From Bryobacterales bacterium (GTDB lineage: Bacteria > Acidobacteriota > Terriglobia > Bryobacterales > Bryobacteraceae), in NCBI GenBank assembly GCA_025456495.1, contig JALOKO010000027.1, forward strand, positions 1 through 25,423: a DNA stretch of 25,423 bases, written 5' to 3'. Shown here piece after piece: positions 15,961 through 23,321 of this stretch. How positions within the stretch are numbered: the first letter of the stretch is position 1; the number at the start of each line of letters is the position of its first letter. The position numbers and the translations under genes are program-made. The notes under the pieces were generated by a model. That model was not told the DNA's origin and ran no database searches. It was given only the letters and a program-made list of their open reading frames with translations.

Positions 15961-15966
15961 TATAAT
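15961..15966 (+). promoter_or_regulatory. Consensus -10 (TATAAT) in the gap before the FkbM gene
   Basis: This perfect TATAAT points towards the FkbM-type gene, with no convincing -35. An ATG lies 7 nt downstream (15974) and opens a 37-codon frame ending at 16087 with no recognisable features. The rest of the 284-bp gap (15827-16110) shows nothing else I can name. Confidence 0.45.
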
Positions 15967-16110
15967 CAAATTCATGGCAACGTGTGCTGGGCGATGGGCA
16001 GAGACTCGTGAACTCGCCGTCTTTTCTGGAGTCCTGCATCCGCAATCGCCTTTCATGATGCGTGGCAGGAGACTCATCACATGGTAAGGGCACTATAGAC
16101 CCTCGGCTGG

Positions 16111-16992
16111 ATGATGTATCGCCGGGGCAGGCTGGCAAGGCATTCGCTATTGAGCCGGAATCCTCTCGCTTCGGCGCAGAACCGTCTCACATTCCACCAG
16201 GAGTGGCGTTCGGTGTCTGGTCTCTTGCGTGCGAAACGCTTTGTACCCAGGCAACTGGAAAAGCAAGCCGATTGCGAGCATTGGCAGACCGTTCTTGGTG
16301 ATCTCTGGACACCACCCGGTGTTAACGACCACTATCTGGGCATGCTGGGAAATGAAGTCTTTAGCGGAGTATATACCGCTGGGGATACAAGTCTTCTGAA
16401 GCCAGGCGCGATTGTAATTGACGGTGGAGCGAATATCGGAGCCTTTTCCAGATATGCCCTGCAAAGCGGCGCGGCCTACGTGGTGGCTGTGGAACCCTCT
16501 CCGGGCACTGCGTCATGCCTTCGTAAGAATCTGGCAGAGGGAATCAGCAGTTCCCGCGCGACTGTCATCGAAAAAGGCCTTTGGAACGAACCGGGTGAAC
16601 TTTCCTTCAGTTCAGACTGTGCCAGCAATCCAGGCGCGCATCACGTTTCCGAGACGGCATCCACCGGCTCCACCATCCAGGTCACCACAATCGACATGTT
16701 GGTGGAGGAGCTCAAATTGGAAAGAGTCGATTTCATCAAGATGGATATCGAAGGGGCAGAACTGCGGGCGCTGGATGGCGGAGCCAAGGTGATTCAGCGC
16801 TACCGGCCGGTATGCGCCATCGCCACCGAACATACCGAAGATCTTTTTCTAAATACGAAAAGAGTCATTGAGTGGTTCAGCTCGTTGAATTTAAACTATC
16901 GGTTTGTGTGCTCGGAACTACACCCGTATCTTTCGGCGAGTAGTGGAAAAGTGCTCTGCCCCTATACGGTGGTGCTCACTCCCAATCCTTGA
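16111..16992 (+). CDS. FkbM-family methyltransferase
   Basis: This 293-residue SAM-dependent methyltransferase of the FkbM family probably O-methylates a sugar or a secondary metabolite. The SAM-binding motif I is IVIDGGANIGAFS (about 109-121), followed by VVAVEPSPGTASCLRKNL. The family motif VDFIKMDIEGAELRALDGG lies at about 206-224. The N-terminal ~60 residues are Arg-rich and poorly characteristic, so the start (16111, 16114 or later) is uncertain and no SD is seen. Base use looks more AT-rich than in the neighbours, with more TTT, AAA and AAT codons, which hints at recent acquisition. It sits alone, without glycosyltransferases nearby. Confidence 0.87.
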   Translation: MMYRRGRLARHSLLSRNPLASAQNRLTFHQEWRSVSGLLRAKRFVPRQLEKQADCEHWQTVLGDLWTPPGVNDHYLGMLGNEVFSGVYTAGDTSLLKPGAIVIDGGANIGAFSRYALQSGAAYVVAVEPSPGTASCLRKNLAEGISSSRATVIEKGLWNEPGELSFSSDCASNPGAHHVSETASTGSTIQVTTIDMLVEELKLERVDFIKMDIEGAELRALDGGAKVIQRYRPVCAIATEHTEDLFLNTKRVIEWFSSLNLNYRFVCSELHPYLSASSGKVLCPYTVVLTPNP

Positions 16993-17189
16993 TGGTGGGC
17001 GTGAGCAAGCCATATCCATTGTGGCTTCGATCGGTTCCAGAAGCATGCCGCGCGATGGGATTGGGCGTATTCAGGCGCCAGTTGCAGAGCCCAAAGTCTT
17101 GTCCGCGCCGCTTCGTTGCGTGGGCAACCTGACGGGAAGACCCTTCTCGCGCTTCCCGGTCTTGCGCTGGGACGGGCGGTGGCCAGGAC

Positions 17190-18602
17190 TTACGATGCCA
17201 GCGCCAGGCTCTTCAGCTTCGCGGTGAGGGTGGTGCGCTTCAGGCGCAGAAGCTCCGCGGCCATGCGCTTATTGCCTTGCGTGCGTTCCAGCGCCTGCCG
17301 CAGCAGGGCGCGTTCCAAAGCGCTGACGGTGGCCTCGAAGTCGAGGCCGTCTTCCGGCAGACTGGGCCCGGTGGCGCTTGTGTCGTCGTGAGCCGACTGC
17401 GCTCCGCGGCGGGGCAGCCGAAAATCGCCGGGCAGCAACACCTGACGGTCTCCGCTCAACACCACCGCCATCTCCACGGTGTTCTCCAATTGACGGACGT
17501 TGCCCGGCCAATCGTAAGTGCAGAGGTGGTGCATGGCCTCCTGCAGGATTTTCTTTGGCTCAATGTCCTCCAGGCGGCAGACCTTTTCGATGAAGGTCTG
17601 GGTCAGCAGTGGAATGTCACTGACACGCTCCCGCAAAGGGGGCAGGGTGACCGGGACGACGTTGAGACGGTAGTAGAGGTCTTCACGGAATTTTCCGGCG
17701 GCTACCTTTTGCTGGAGGTCGACGTTGGTAGCGGCCAGGACACGGACGTCCACGGGGATGGTTTCAGAGGATCCGATGCGTTGGATTTCGCGCTCCTGCA
17801 GCACGCGCAATAGCTTCGCCTGCAGGTCCAGGGGCATATCACCGATCTCGTCCAGGAAGATCGTGCCTTGATTGGCCTCCTCGAAACGTCCCATGCGCTG
17901 GGCGACCGCGCCCGTAAAAGCGCCCTTGGTGTGTCCGAATAGCTCCGCCTCCAGCAGCGTATCTGGCAACGCAGTGCAGTTGACGGCCACCATCGGTTTG
18001 TTGGCGCGGGGTCCGGCCGCGTGGATGGCGCGCGCCACCATCTCTTTTCCCGTGCCGGTCTCGCCGCTAATCAGCACCGTGCATCGCCGCTGCCCCACCA
18101 ACTCCACCATGTGCAACACGCCAAACATCGCCCGGCTGGAGCCCACCAATCCCGCGCGCCACTTTGGGACGCCAACACGACCGGCGCCGCGAACCAGCCG
18201 TTCACTCTCCGCATCCTGAATTGCCAGTTGGAGTTCGGCCACAATGGCGGCGGTAGTGCAGTCTCCAGGCAGCACGCGCCGGATACCCGCCTCGGCTAGA
18301 GTCAACGCCGTTCGCAATTGTGTGGTGACCGGATCACCACCTTCCTCTGCCACCAGACCGCCAGGGGAAAGCTGCACCACCAGAGGCGTCCCGCCGGTTC
18401 GCAACAAGGTCTCATAGGCGGCCAGCAGGGCTTGTGCCTGCCATCCACCTGAGGCGAAGACCACGGACACCGCGTCCCCCGTCACCAGCCCCTCCAGGTC
18501 GCCCACCGCACTGGCGAAGCGAAACTCCGCTTGCGGAAACGCAGCCAGCAGGGTGCGGTCCTCCGGGGAGGGGATTCCTGTCTTGAGCCAAACAATGGTC
18601 AT
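17190..18602 (-). CDS. Sigma-54-dependent transcriptional activator with degenerate receiver-like N-terminus
   Basis: This is a 470-residue NtrC-family regulator. The AAA+ domain (about 155-385) has Walker A GETGTGKE, the sigma-54-contact loop GAFTGA, Walker B TIFLDEIGD and the arginine-finger region REDLYYRLNV. A C-terminal Fis-type helix-turn-helix (about 440-466, NKRMAAELLRLKRTTL) binds enhancer DNA. The N-terminal ~130 residues look like a receiver fold but lack the acidic pair, the phosphoacceptor Asp (VVFASGG at that position) and the Lys. Control is therefore probably not by Asp phosphorylation. No partner kinase is adjacent. No -24/-12 sigma-54 promoter was found by eye nearby, so its targets are unknown. 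Confidence 0.93.
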   Translation of the reverse strand: MTIVWLKTGIPSPEDRTLLAAFPQAEFRFASAVGDLEGLVTGDAVSVVFASGGWQAQALLAAYETLLRTGGTPLVVQLSPGGLVAEEGGDPVTTQLRTALTLAEAGIRRVLPGDCTTAAIVAELQLAIQDAESERLVRGAGRVGVPKWRAGLVGSSRAMFGVLHMVELVGQRRCTVLISGETGTGKEMVARAIHAAGPRANKPMVAVNCTALPDTLLEAELFGHTKGAFTGAVAQRMGRFEEANQGTIFLDEIGDMPLDLQAKLLRVLQEREIQRIGSSETIPVDVRVLAATNVDLQQKVAAGKFREDLYYRLNVVPVTLPPLRERVSDIPLLTQTFIEKVCRLEDIEPKKILQEAMHHLCTYDWPGNVRQLENTVEMAVVLSGDRQVLLPGDFRLPRRGAQSAHDDTSATGPSLPEDGLDFEATVSALERALLRQALERTQGNKRMAAELLRLKRTTLTAKLKSLALAS

Positions 18603-18878
18603 GGTGCTTTTCGTAACCCGGAACGGAAGCTCCCGCTCAGGATTCCTAAGCAGGAGCCTTGTGTCCGTTGATGTAGGCGTACCCTGCCGACGCTGTTTCT
18701 ATCGGAGTTCCTGGGCATGGCTGTACCCACCCGGCCCCAGGAAAATCTACTGTGTCCGCTACTAAGGGGTTTGCACCAGGGGCCTTCGGGCAAGGGGCCA
18801 GGCAGCCATTACTCCACATCACGGCCTGACAACCAGCGGCAGCAAAGGGCGACCGGAAAGAATCTATACTGAAAGGCA
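18603..18878. other. 276-bp intergenic region between divergent genes
   Basis: This separates the sigma-54 activator (-) from the lipoprotein rhodanese (+). Apart from the -10-like element at 18865-18870 I see no convincing ORF, RNA gene or operator. It may hold the promoters of both genes. Confidence 0.6.
18865..18870 (+). promoter_or_regulatory. -10-like element of the lipoprotein rhodanese gene
   Basis: TATACT ends 8 nt before the ATG at 18879. No good -35 is visible. If used, the mRNA would be nearly leaderless. Confidence 0.45.
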
Positions 18879-19334
18879 ATGAGGAACCCTTTTTTCTTTC
18901 GCATCCTGGGGAGCATGGCCGCCACGTGCGTGCTGACGGTCGCCTTGGGCCTGGTGTCGTGCGCCGGGTTGAAGCAGGAAGCCAGTGGCGGGGCGGCGCC
19001 GTCCCAGCCGAAGGCGTTGACCCCCGAGGAGGTAAGCGCTTACCTGGAAAACCCTGAGAAGCTATACTTCCTCGACGTCCGGGAGGCCGAAGAAATTCGG
19101 GAGCTGGGCGCCATTGCGGGCTATGTGAACATCCCTATCGGGCAGTTGGAAGCGCGGTTGGGTGAGATTCCCAAGGACAAGCTCATCATCACCGCTTGAA
19201 ACCGCGGTGGACGTGCCGCGCGTGCCGCGGCCACACTGCAGAATGCCGGCTTCCAGGTGTTGGGGAGTTGCGGCGTTGCGGATTACAAGGAAAAGGGTGG
19301 CAAAGTGGTGTTCCCCAGCGGCGTGGCGGAATAA
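18879..19334 (+). CDS. Rhodanese-like lipoprotein, candidate selenoprotein (in-frame TGA at the catalytic position)
   Basis: This is a 151-codon reading with one in-frame TGA at 19197-19199 (codon 107). The N-terminus is a lipoprotein signal with lipobox LVSC (Cys28), so the protein would be membrane-anchored in the periplasm. The rhodanese fold follows: YFLDVREAEEIRELGAIAGYVNIP, then DKLIITA. Next comes TGA, and then NRGGRAARAAATLQNAGFQV and a normal ending at TAA 19332-19334. In rhodaneses the loop is C-x-x-G-x-R and the first residue carries the sulfur; here that residue is the TGA codon. Selenocysteine is the simplest functional reading, and a hairpin follows at the right distance. The alternative is a Cys-to-stop mutation ending the gene at 19199. 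The family is clear; recoding is unproven. Confidence 0.7.
19215..19231 (+). promoter_or_regulatory. Candidate bacterial SECIS hairpin
   Basis: GCCGCG (19215-19220) pairs with CGCGGC (19226-19231) around the 5-nt loop CGTGC, and GTG/CAC can extend the base after a bulge. The loop begins 22 nt after the TGA. Known bacterial SECIS elements lie inside the coding region just after the UGA and present a G in a small apical loop. High G+C makes chance hairpins common, so this is supportive only. Confidence 0.4.
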
Positions 19335-19346
19335 CGCAGCAACGCC

Positions 19347-20093
19347 TTGTTCCGGCGGCCGCCCCGTTTGGTCACCTACCTTGCCGATACGCTGGGGCAA
19401 CCGGCAAAAGCCATCCTGGGGAAACCGGTGAGCCTGATTGGTCGCATCTCGATTGCCTTCCGGCGCCGTCGCATGCGCTGGTTCTGTCGTGCGCTGGAGA
19501 TTGGCCCACACACACGGATACTGGATGTGGGCGGTTCCCCGGACACCTGGCGCGATCTTCCCGTTCGACCCCAGGTAACCCTGGCCAATATCCCCATGTC
19601 CATCGGAGAGGCCGAAAACGACCTTCCCTGGATAGCCGCCGATGGTTGCGCCCTTCCCTTCCGGGACCGCAGCTTCGACCTTGTGTTCAGCAATTCCGTG
19701 ATTGAGCACGTCGGCGCGGGCGAACGCCAGCTGGCCTTCGCCCGCGAGACCATGCGCGTCGGGAGGCGCTACTACCTGCAGACCCCCAACCGTCGCTTTC
19801 CCGTGGAGCAGCATCTCTTCATGCCCTTCCTCCACTGGCTGCCCCGCCACTGGCAGCGCGCCATCATCCACCGCTTCACGGTGTGGGAATGGCTGGCCAA
19901 GCCTAGGCCCGACCAGCGCGTCTTCTACCTGCGGCACTACCTGGAAGAAGTCCGCCTGCTGGATGCAGCCGACCTCACGCGCATGTTCCCTGGCGCGCGC
20001 CTCACCCGTGAACGCTGGCTTTGGCTGACGAAGTCTCTGATCGTCACCGGGGCGGCCCCGCAAAGCAACACCCCACCCCCGATCAATCCCTAA
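19347..20093 (+). CDS. Class I SAM-dependent methyltransferase
   Basis: This 248-residue protein has a Rossmann methyltransferase core. SAM motif I is RILDVGGSPDTW (about 57-68), the acidic second strand gives LANIPMSIGEAEND, and motif III/IV contains LPFRDRSFDLVFSNSVIEHVG (about 101-121). The pattern fits the Methyltransf_11 type that modifies small molecules or lipids; the substrate is unknown. The start is uncertain: TTG 19347 gives the longest frame, while the motifs only require translation from about codon 40. It begins 12 bp after the TAA of the rhodanese, or 147 bp after its TGA. The tight spacing favours the long rhodanese reading. The 3' end overlaps the NIPSNAP gene by 4 bp. Confidence 0.85.
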   Translation: MFRRPPRLVTYLADTLGQPAKAILGKPVSLIGRISIAFRRRRMRWFCRALEIGPHTRILDVGGSPDTWRDLPVRPQVTLANIPMSIGEAENDLPWIAADGCALPFRDRSFDLVFSNSVIEHVGAGERQLAFARETMRVGRRYYLQTPNRRFPVEQHLFMPFLHWLPRHWQRAIIHRFTVWEWLAKPRPDQRVFYLRHYLEEVRLLDAADLTRMFPGARLTRERWLWLTKSLIVTGAAPQSNTPPPINP

Positions 20094-20869
20094 CGGATGG
20101 GCGAAAACGGCAGCCCGGTATACGTGGAGTTGCTGATGCTGGAAACCACCTCGCCATCACTCAGCCCCGGCGTGCGCTTCAGCTTGTCCCATTCCGGGCT
20201 GGAGACAAAGTCCCGCCAGGCCTTGGCGCGGGCGTTCGCATCCGGGTAGGCCACCATGTAGGTGAGGTTCGGGATGCGGCTTCCCACCAGCGCCTCACCG
20301 AAAAACACCGGCTGCAGCCCGTACTTGCGGAAGATGGCGATTTCGCCGCCTTCCTCGAACATCCCGATTTTCTTGGCCAGGGACACGGGGTCGTCGGATT
20401 CATACATCCGCAACTCAAACAGGCGCGGCTTCTCGCCCGTGTTCACCTCCACCTTCGGCATCGAAGCGAAGGCGCGAAACAAGGACGATTCCACCCTCTC
20501 GTACACATGCCCCTTGCCGTGTACGGCGCTAAGCGCCGCCTGGAATGCCTTATCTACCTGCAACTTGTCCTGCACCTCCACCATGGCCGCCGCGCTGGGG
20601 TAGCTCAGCAGGCACAGCACGTGCGGCTTGTCCGGGCCAATGTCGTTGTTGAAAAAGCCCATGCTTTCCACGCCCGCCCGCTGCAAGGCGGGGGCGTAGG
20701 ACTTCTCAAGAAACGAAACGTATTGGTTCCGATGGTTCTCCGGCGTATTGCGAAACGAAATCTTGCGCAGCTCCATCAGTGAGCGCGAAGGCTTGGGTCC
20801 CTGTGCGAAAGTCTGGGGCGTGCCGAGGGCGGTGACGCCTGCTGCGGCCAGAAGATGTCTGCGAGTCAT
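20090..20869 (-). CDS. NIPSNAP family protein with Tat-like signal
   Basis: This 259-residue exported protein begins MTRRHLLAAAG, with a twin-Arg start, and the signal ends near TFAQ. Two ferredoxin-like dimeric alpha/beta-barrel halves follow: MELRKISFRNTPENHRNQYVSFLEKSYAPALQRAG, and LFELRMYESDDPVSLAKKIGMFEEGGEIAIFRKYG with PNLTYMVAYPDANARAKAWRDF. The second half carries the NIPSNAP signature. Bacterial exported members are common in Acidobacteria and Planctomycetes and their function is not established. I chose ATG 20869 because the signal peptide begins there. A TACATT hexamer lies 9 nt upstream and no SD is seen. The longer frame to 21289 runs antisense through the tRNA gene and is rejected. 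Confidence 0.88.
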   Translation of the reverse strand: MTRRHLLAAAGVTALGTPQTFAQGPKPSRSLMELRKISFRNTPENHRNQYVSFLEKSYAPALQRAGVESMGFFNNDIGPDKPHVLCLLSYPSAAAMVEVQDKLQVDKAFQAALSAVHGKGHVYERVESSLFRAFASMPKVEVNTGEKPRLFELRMYESDDPVSLAKKIGMFEEGGEIAIFRKYGLQPVFFGEALVGSRIPNLTYMVAYPDANARAKAWRDFVSSPEWDKLKRTPGLSDGEVVSSISNSTYTGLPFSPIR

Positions 20870-20878
20870 GATGGCCCC

Positions 20879-20884
20879 AATGTA
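20879..20884 (-). promoter_or_regulatory. -10-like element of the NIPSNAP gene
   Basis: On the minus strand TACATT ends 9 nt before the ATG at 20869. No -35 was found. Confidence 0.35.
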
Positions 20885-20943
20885 TCGCAACCGCAGACGC
20901 AATGGTGATGGCGATTTTTCGCACGCGGATCGCCGATCTTCGC

Positions 20944-20949
20944 TACAAT
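20944..20949 (+). promoter_or_regulatory. -10 element of the tRNA-Pro gene
   Basis: TACAAT ends 8 nt before the mature 5' end of the tRNA, the expected place for a short leader. No clear -35 is visible. Confidence 0.5.
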
Positions 20950-20957
20950 GGAAGATT

Positions 20958-21034
<77 letters not shown>

Positions 21035-21160
21035 TTCCCCGCCCTTTCCGTCCCGTCCCCTTTTTGAGTAATGTTTGCATCGGTTGCGCGGCTCCCGGCA
21101 ACCGGGAATGCCCATCCCTCTTGTCCGAAACACGGCGCTGCGCGAAGATGGAACTCGCTG

Positions 21161-22267
21161 ATGCGCCTCTTTCCCAAACGCAAACGCTTCCGCCGGCTGT
21201 TGGCCCACATCCGCGGGCTGGTGCAAGGTGTCCAACCTTGGGCGAGCTTGCTGTTGGCGGGCGCCCTGACCATGCAGACGGCCGGACAAGAGCGGCTCCG
21301 CGTTCCCGATGAGCCCACCCTCACCCAGTCGATGTCCGCCCCTGACTCACTGTCCGCCCCTGGCTCACTGTCCGCCCCTGGCCCACTGTCCGCCCCTGAC
21401 TGGCGTCGGGAAGATGGCCGCTGGCGGACGCTGTTTGATGGGGGGAACCTGGATGACTGGCGATTCCTCCACCAGCAACCGGTGGACGGGCGATTCTGGA
21501 CCGTTGAGGACGGCCTGTTGCGCACCCTGCCCGGCGGGCAGTGGGGAGCCGACCTCCTGACGCGGCAGGCCTTCGACAATTTCGTGTTCTGCGCGGAGTG
21601 GAAGGTGGCCCCGCGCGGAAACTCCGGCATCCTGTACAACGTACGCGAAGACCAGTGGCGCGGTCAGGATGTCCTCCCCGGGCGGCTGCAACGCGCCTGG
21701 CTGAGCATGGCGGGCGCTACCTTGCTCACCCTGGTGGTGGTGTTTATCCGGCGGGGACCCCTACGGCACGACATGCTGCGCGCGCTGGCCCTGGGCCTGT
21801 ACCTGGCGTGGCTTGCCCACAGTCTGCAGCCGTTTGAGCGGCTGCTCGCCTATGCCCACTACATGCGGAACTGGAAGGCGGCGGCGCTTGAATTCCAGAT
21901 CTATGACGACGATGGCCATCGTGGACCGGTGCTGCAGCCCAGTCATGGCAATGGCGCGCTGTATGACATCTTTCCACCCACCTCAAGGGAGAGTAAGCGC
22001 GCCGGGGAGTGGAGCGAGGCCTGCCTGGTGGTGCGTGATCGGGATGTGGAGCACTGGCTGAACGGAGTCCGCGTGCTGCATTATCGGTTGGAGTCGCCTG
22101 CGCTGGAAGCCGCAGTGGCGCGCAGCCGCTACCGAAGCATTGCGGGCATCACACGCAAACAGCCCATGCGCGTCGCGCTTCAGAATCACGACGGCCAGTC
22201 CACCTGGTTCCGGCGGATTCGCGTGCGACTGCTGGGGGATCCGGCTTCTGGCCTGCCAGCACCCTGA
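21161..22267 (+). CDS. DUF1080 (3-keto-disaccharide hydrolase-like) protein with an inserted membrane segment
   Basis: This protein has about 368 residues. An Arg/Lys-rich N-terminus leads into a hydrophobic signal or anchor (about 22-42), then a Ser-Ala-Pro repeat linker (about 57-80). The DUF1080 domain starts with WRTLFDGGNLDDWRF, FWTVEDGLL and EWKVAPRGNSGILYNV. It is then interrupted by about 75 residues (about 166-240) holding two membrane helices (WLSMAGATLLTLVVVFI and MLRALALGLYLAWLAHSL). It resumes with ALEFQIYDDDGHRGP, GALYDIFPP, VRDRDVEHWLNGVRVLHYRL and FRRIRVRLL. Members of this family act on sugars outside the cytoplasm. I chose ATG 21161 for its basic start before the anchor; 21071 is possible. 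Confidence 0.82.
   Translation: MRLFPKRKRFRRLLAHIRGLVQGVQPWASLLLAGALTMQTAGQERLRVPDEPTLTQSMSAPDSLSAPGSLSAPGPLSAPDWRREDGRWRTLFDGGNLDDWRFLHQQPVDGRFWTVEDGLLRTLPGGQWGADLLTRQAFDNFVFCAEWKVAPRGNSGILYNVREDQWRGQDVLPGRLQRAWLSMAGATLLTLVVVFIRRGPLRHDMLRALALGLYLAWLAHSLQPFERLLAYAHYMRNWKAAALEFQIYDDDGHRGPVLQPSHGNGALYDIFPPTSRESKRAGEWSEACLVVRDRDVEHWLNGVRVLHYRLESPALEAAVARSRYRSIAGITRKQPMRVALQNHDGQSTWFRRIRVRLLGDPASGLPAP
21329..21400 (+). repeat. 18-bp in-frame tandem repeat, 4 units (Ser-Ala-Pro linker)
   Basis: Four codon-aligned units of the type TCA CTG TCC GCC CCT GGC encode SMSAPD, SLSAPG, SLSAPG and PLSAPD. They form a flexible linker between the N-terminal anchor and the DUF1080 domain. Confidence 0.95.
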
Positions 22268-22278
22268 ATAGGGCAGCG

Positions 22279-23265
22279 CTATGCCGCCGCAAGAGCGATC
22301 AACCGGTCCTCGAACGAACAGTCGAGGTTGGTCTGGCGAAGGCCGGATTGCTGGTACCACTCGAAGGTTTGCCGCAACCCATCCTGGAAGGGGGTAGGCT
22401 CGAAGTGCAGCTGTTCCACCGCTTTGCCGATGCTCATCGTGATGGGTGGAATATCAAAGTAGACCCCGAAATACAGCGGGTCAGCCATGAAGTTGCCGCC
22501 TTCCCGTTCAATGATCTCCCGCGGCACATGGGCCACTTTGGCCGGAACTCCCGCGGCTGCCGCCAGCGCGTGGACTAACTCCAATTGCGTCACCGGGCGG
22601 GTGTTGCCCACATTGAAGGCCTCGCCGACGGAGGAGGGCTCCTCCACCACCCGCAGACAGCAGGTCACCAGGTCCTGCACATGCACGAAGTGCATCAGGC
22701 GGCTGCCGTCACCCGGGACCACGATGGGGCGACCCAACAGCAGACGGTCCCAAAAAAACGCTTCGCGATAGAAGGGATTACGCGGCCCATAGATGAACGG
22801 GGGCCGCAGTGTCACCACGGGCAACCCTCGTTGTTGATGCAGCTTGAAAAGTGCGCGCTCACTCTGCGCTTTGTTGCGGCAGTAGAGGTCTGGACAGTCG
22901 TCGCCGGCCAGGGGGTTGGTTTCTGTATGGTCCAGTCCGGTGAAATAGGCTGCAACGCTGGACATGAACACATAGCGCTGCAGGCGTTCGGGACCGGCGG
23001 CCAGGGCCGAGGCGCGCACCTGCTCAGCGGTGGTGCCACGCTCCCAGTCATACACGTTGTCGAACACCACATCGAAGCGCTGTTCGGCAAGCGCCGCCTT
23101 CATCGACTCGGCGTCGTTGCGGTCAGCCTGGAGGTTCTGGATTCGCGGGTCCAGGGAGTGCGTATCGCGACGGTGCAGGATGGTAACTTCATGCCCTTGC
23201 TCAAGCAGTTGGGCGCTGAGGCGTTCCCCGATGAAGAGGTTGCCGCCGATGATGAGAACTTTCAT
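22279..23265 (-). CDS. NAD-dependent epimerase/dehydratase (extended SDR)
   Basis: This 328-residue cytoplasmic extended SDR has the NAD loop GGNLFIG (8-14) at the start of the Rossmann fold. The catalytic motif Tyr-x-x-x-Lys is present in YCRNKAQSE, with the Ser in YVFMSSVAAY upstream, so it is likely active, unlike the SDR at 6687. PPFIYGPRNPF and the C-terminal substrate region (FNVGNTRPVTQLEL) fit nucleotide-sugar epimerases or the CSP41-like group. The substrate is unknown. It lies 56 bp downstream of the inositol-phosphate synthase gene on the same strand. A TACAAT on the minus strand (23313-23318) could give it its own promoter. Confidence 0.9.
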   Translation of the reverse strand: MKVLIIGGNLFIGERLSAQLLEQGHEVTILHRRDTHSLDPRIQNLQADRNDAESMKAALAEQRFDVVFDNVYDWERGTTAEQVRASALAAGPERLQRYVFMSSVAAYFTGLDHTETNPLAGDDCPDLYCRNKAQSERALFKLHQQRGLPVVTLRPPFIYGPRNPFYREAFFWDRLLLGRPIVVPGDGSRLMHFVHVQDLVTCCLRVVEEPSSVGEAFNVGNTRPVTQLELVHALAAAAGVPAKVAHVPREIIEREGGNFMADPLYFGVYFDIPPITMSIGKAVEQLHFEPTPFQDGLRQTFEWYQQSGLRQTNLDCSFEDRLIALAAA

Positions 23266-23321
23266 GATGCTGGGGTACGAAAAGGGATGGGCGCTTCCGC
23301 GACCATCCCTCTATTGTAGGG

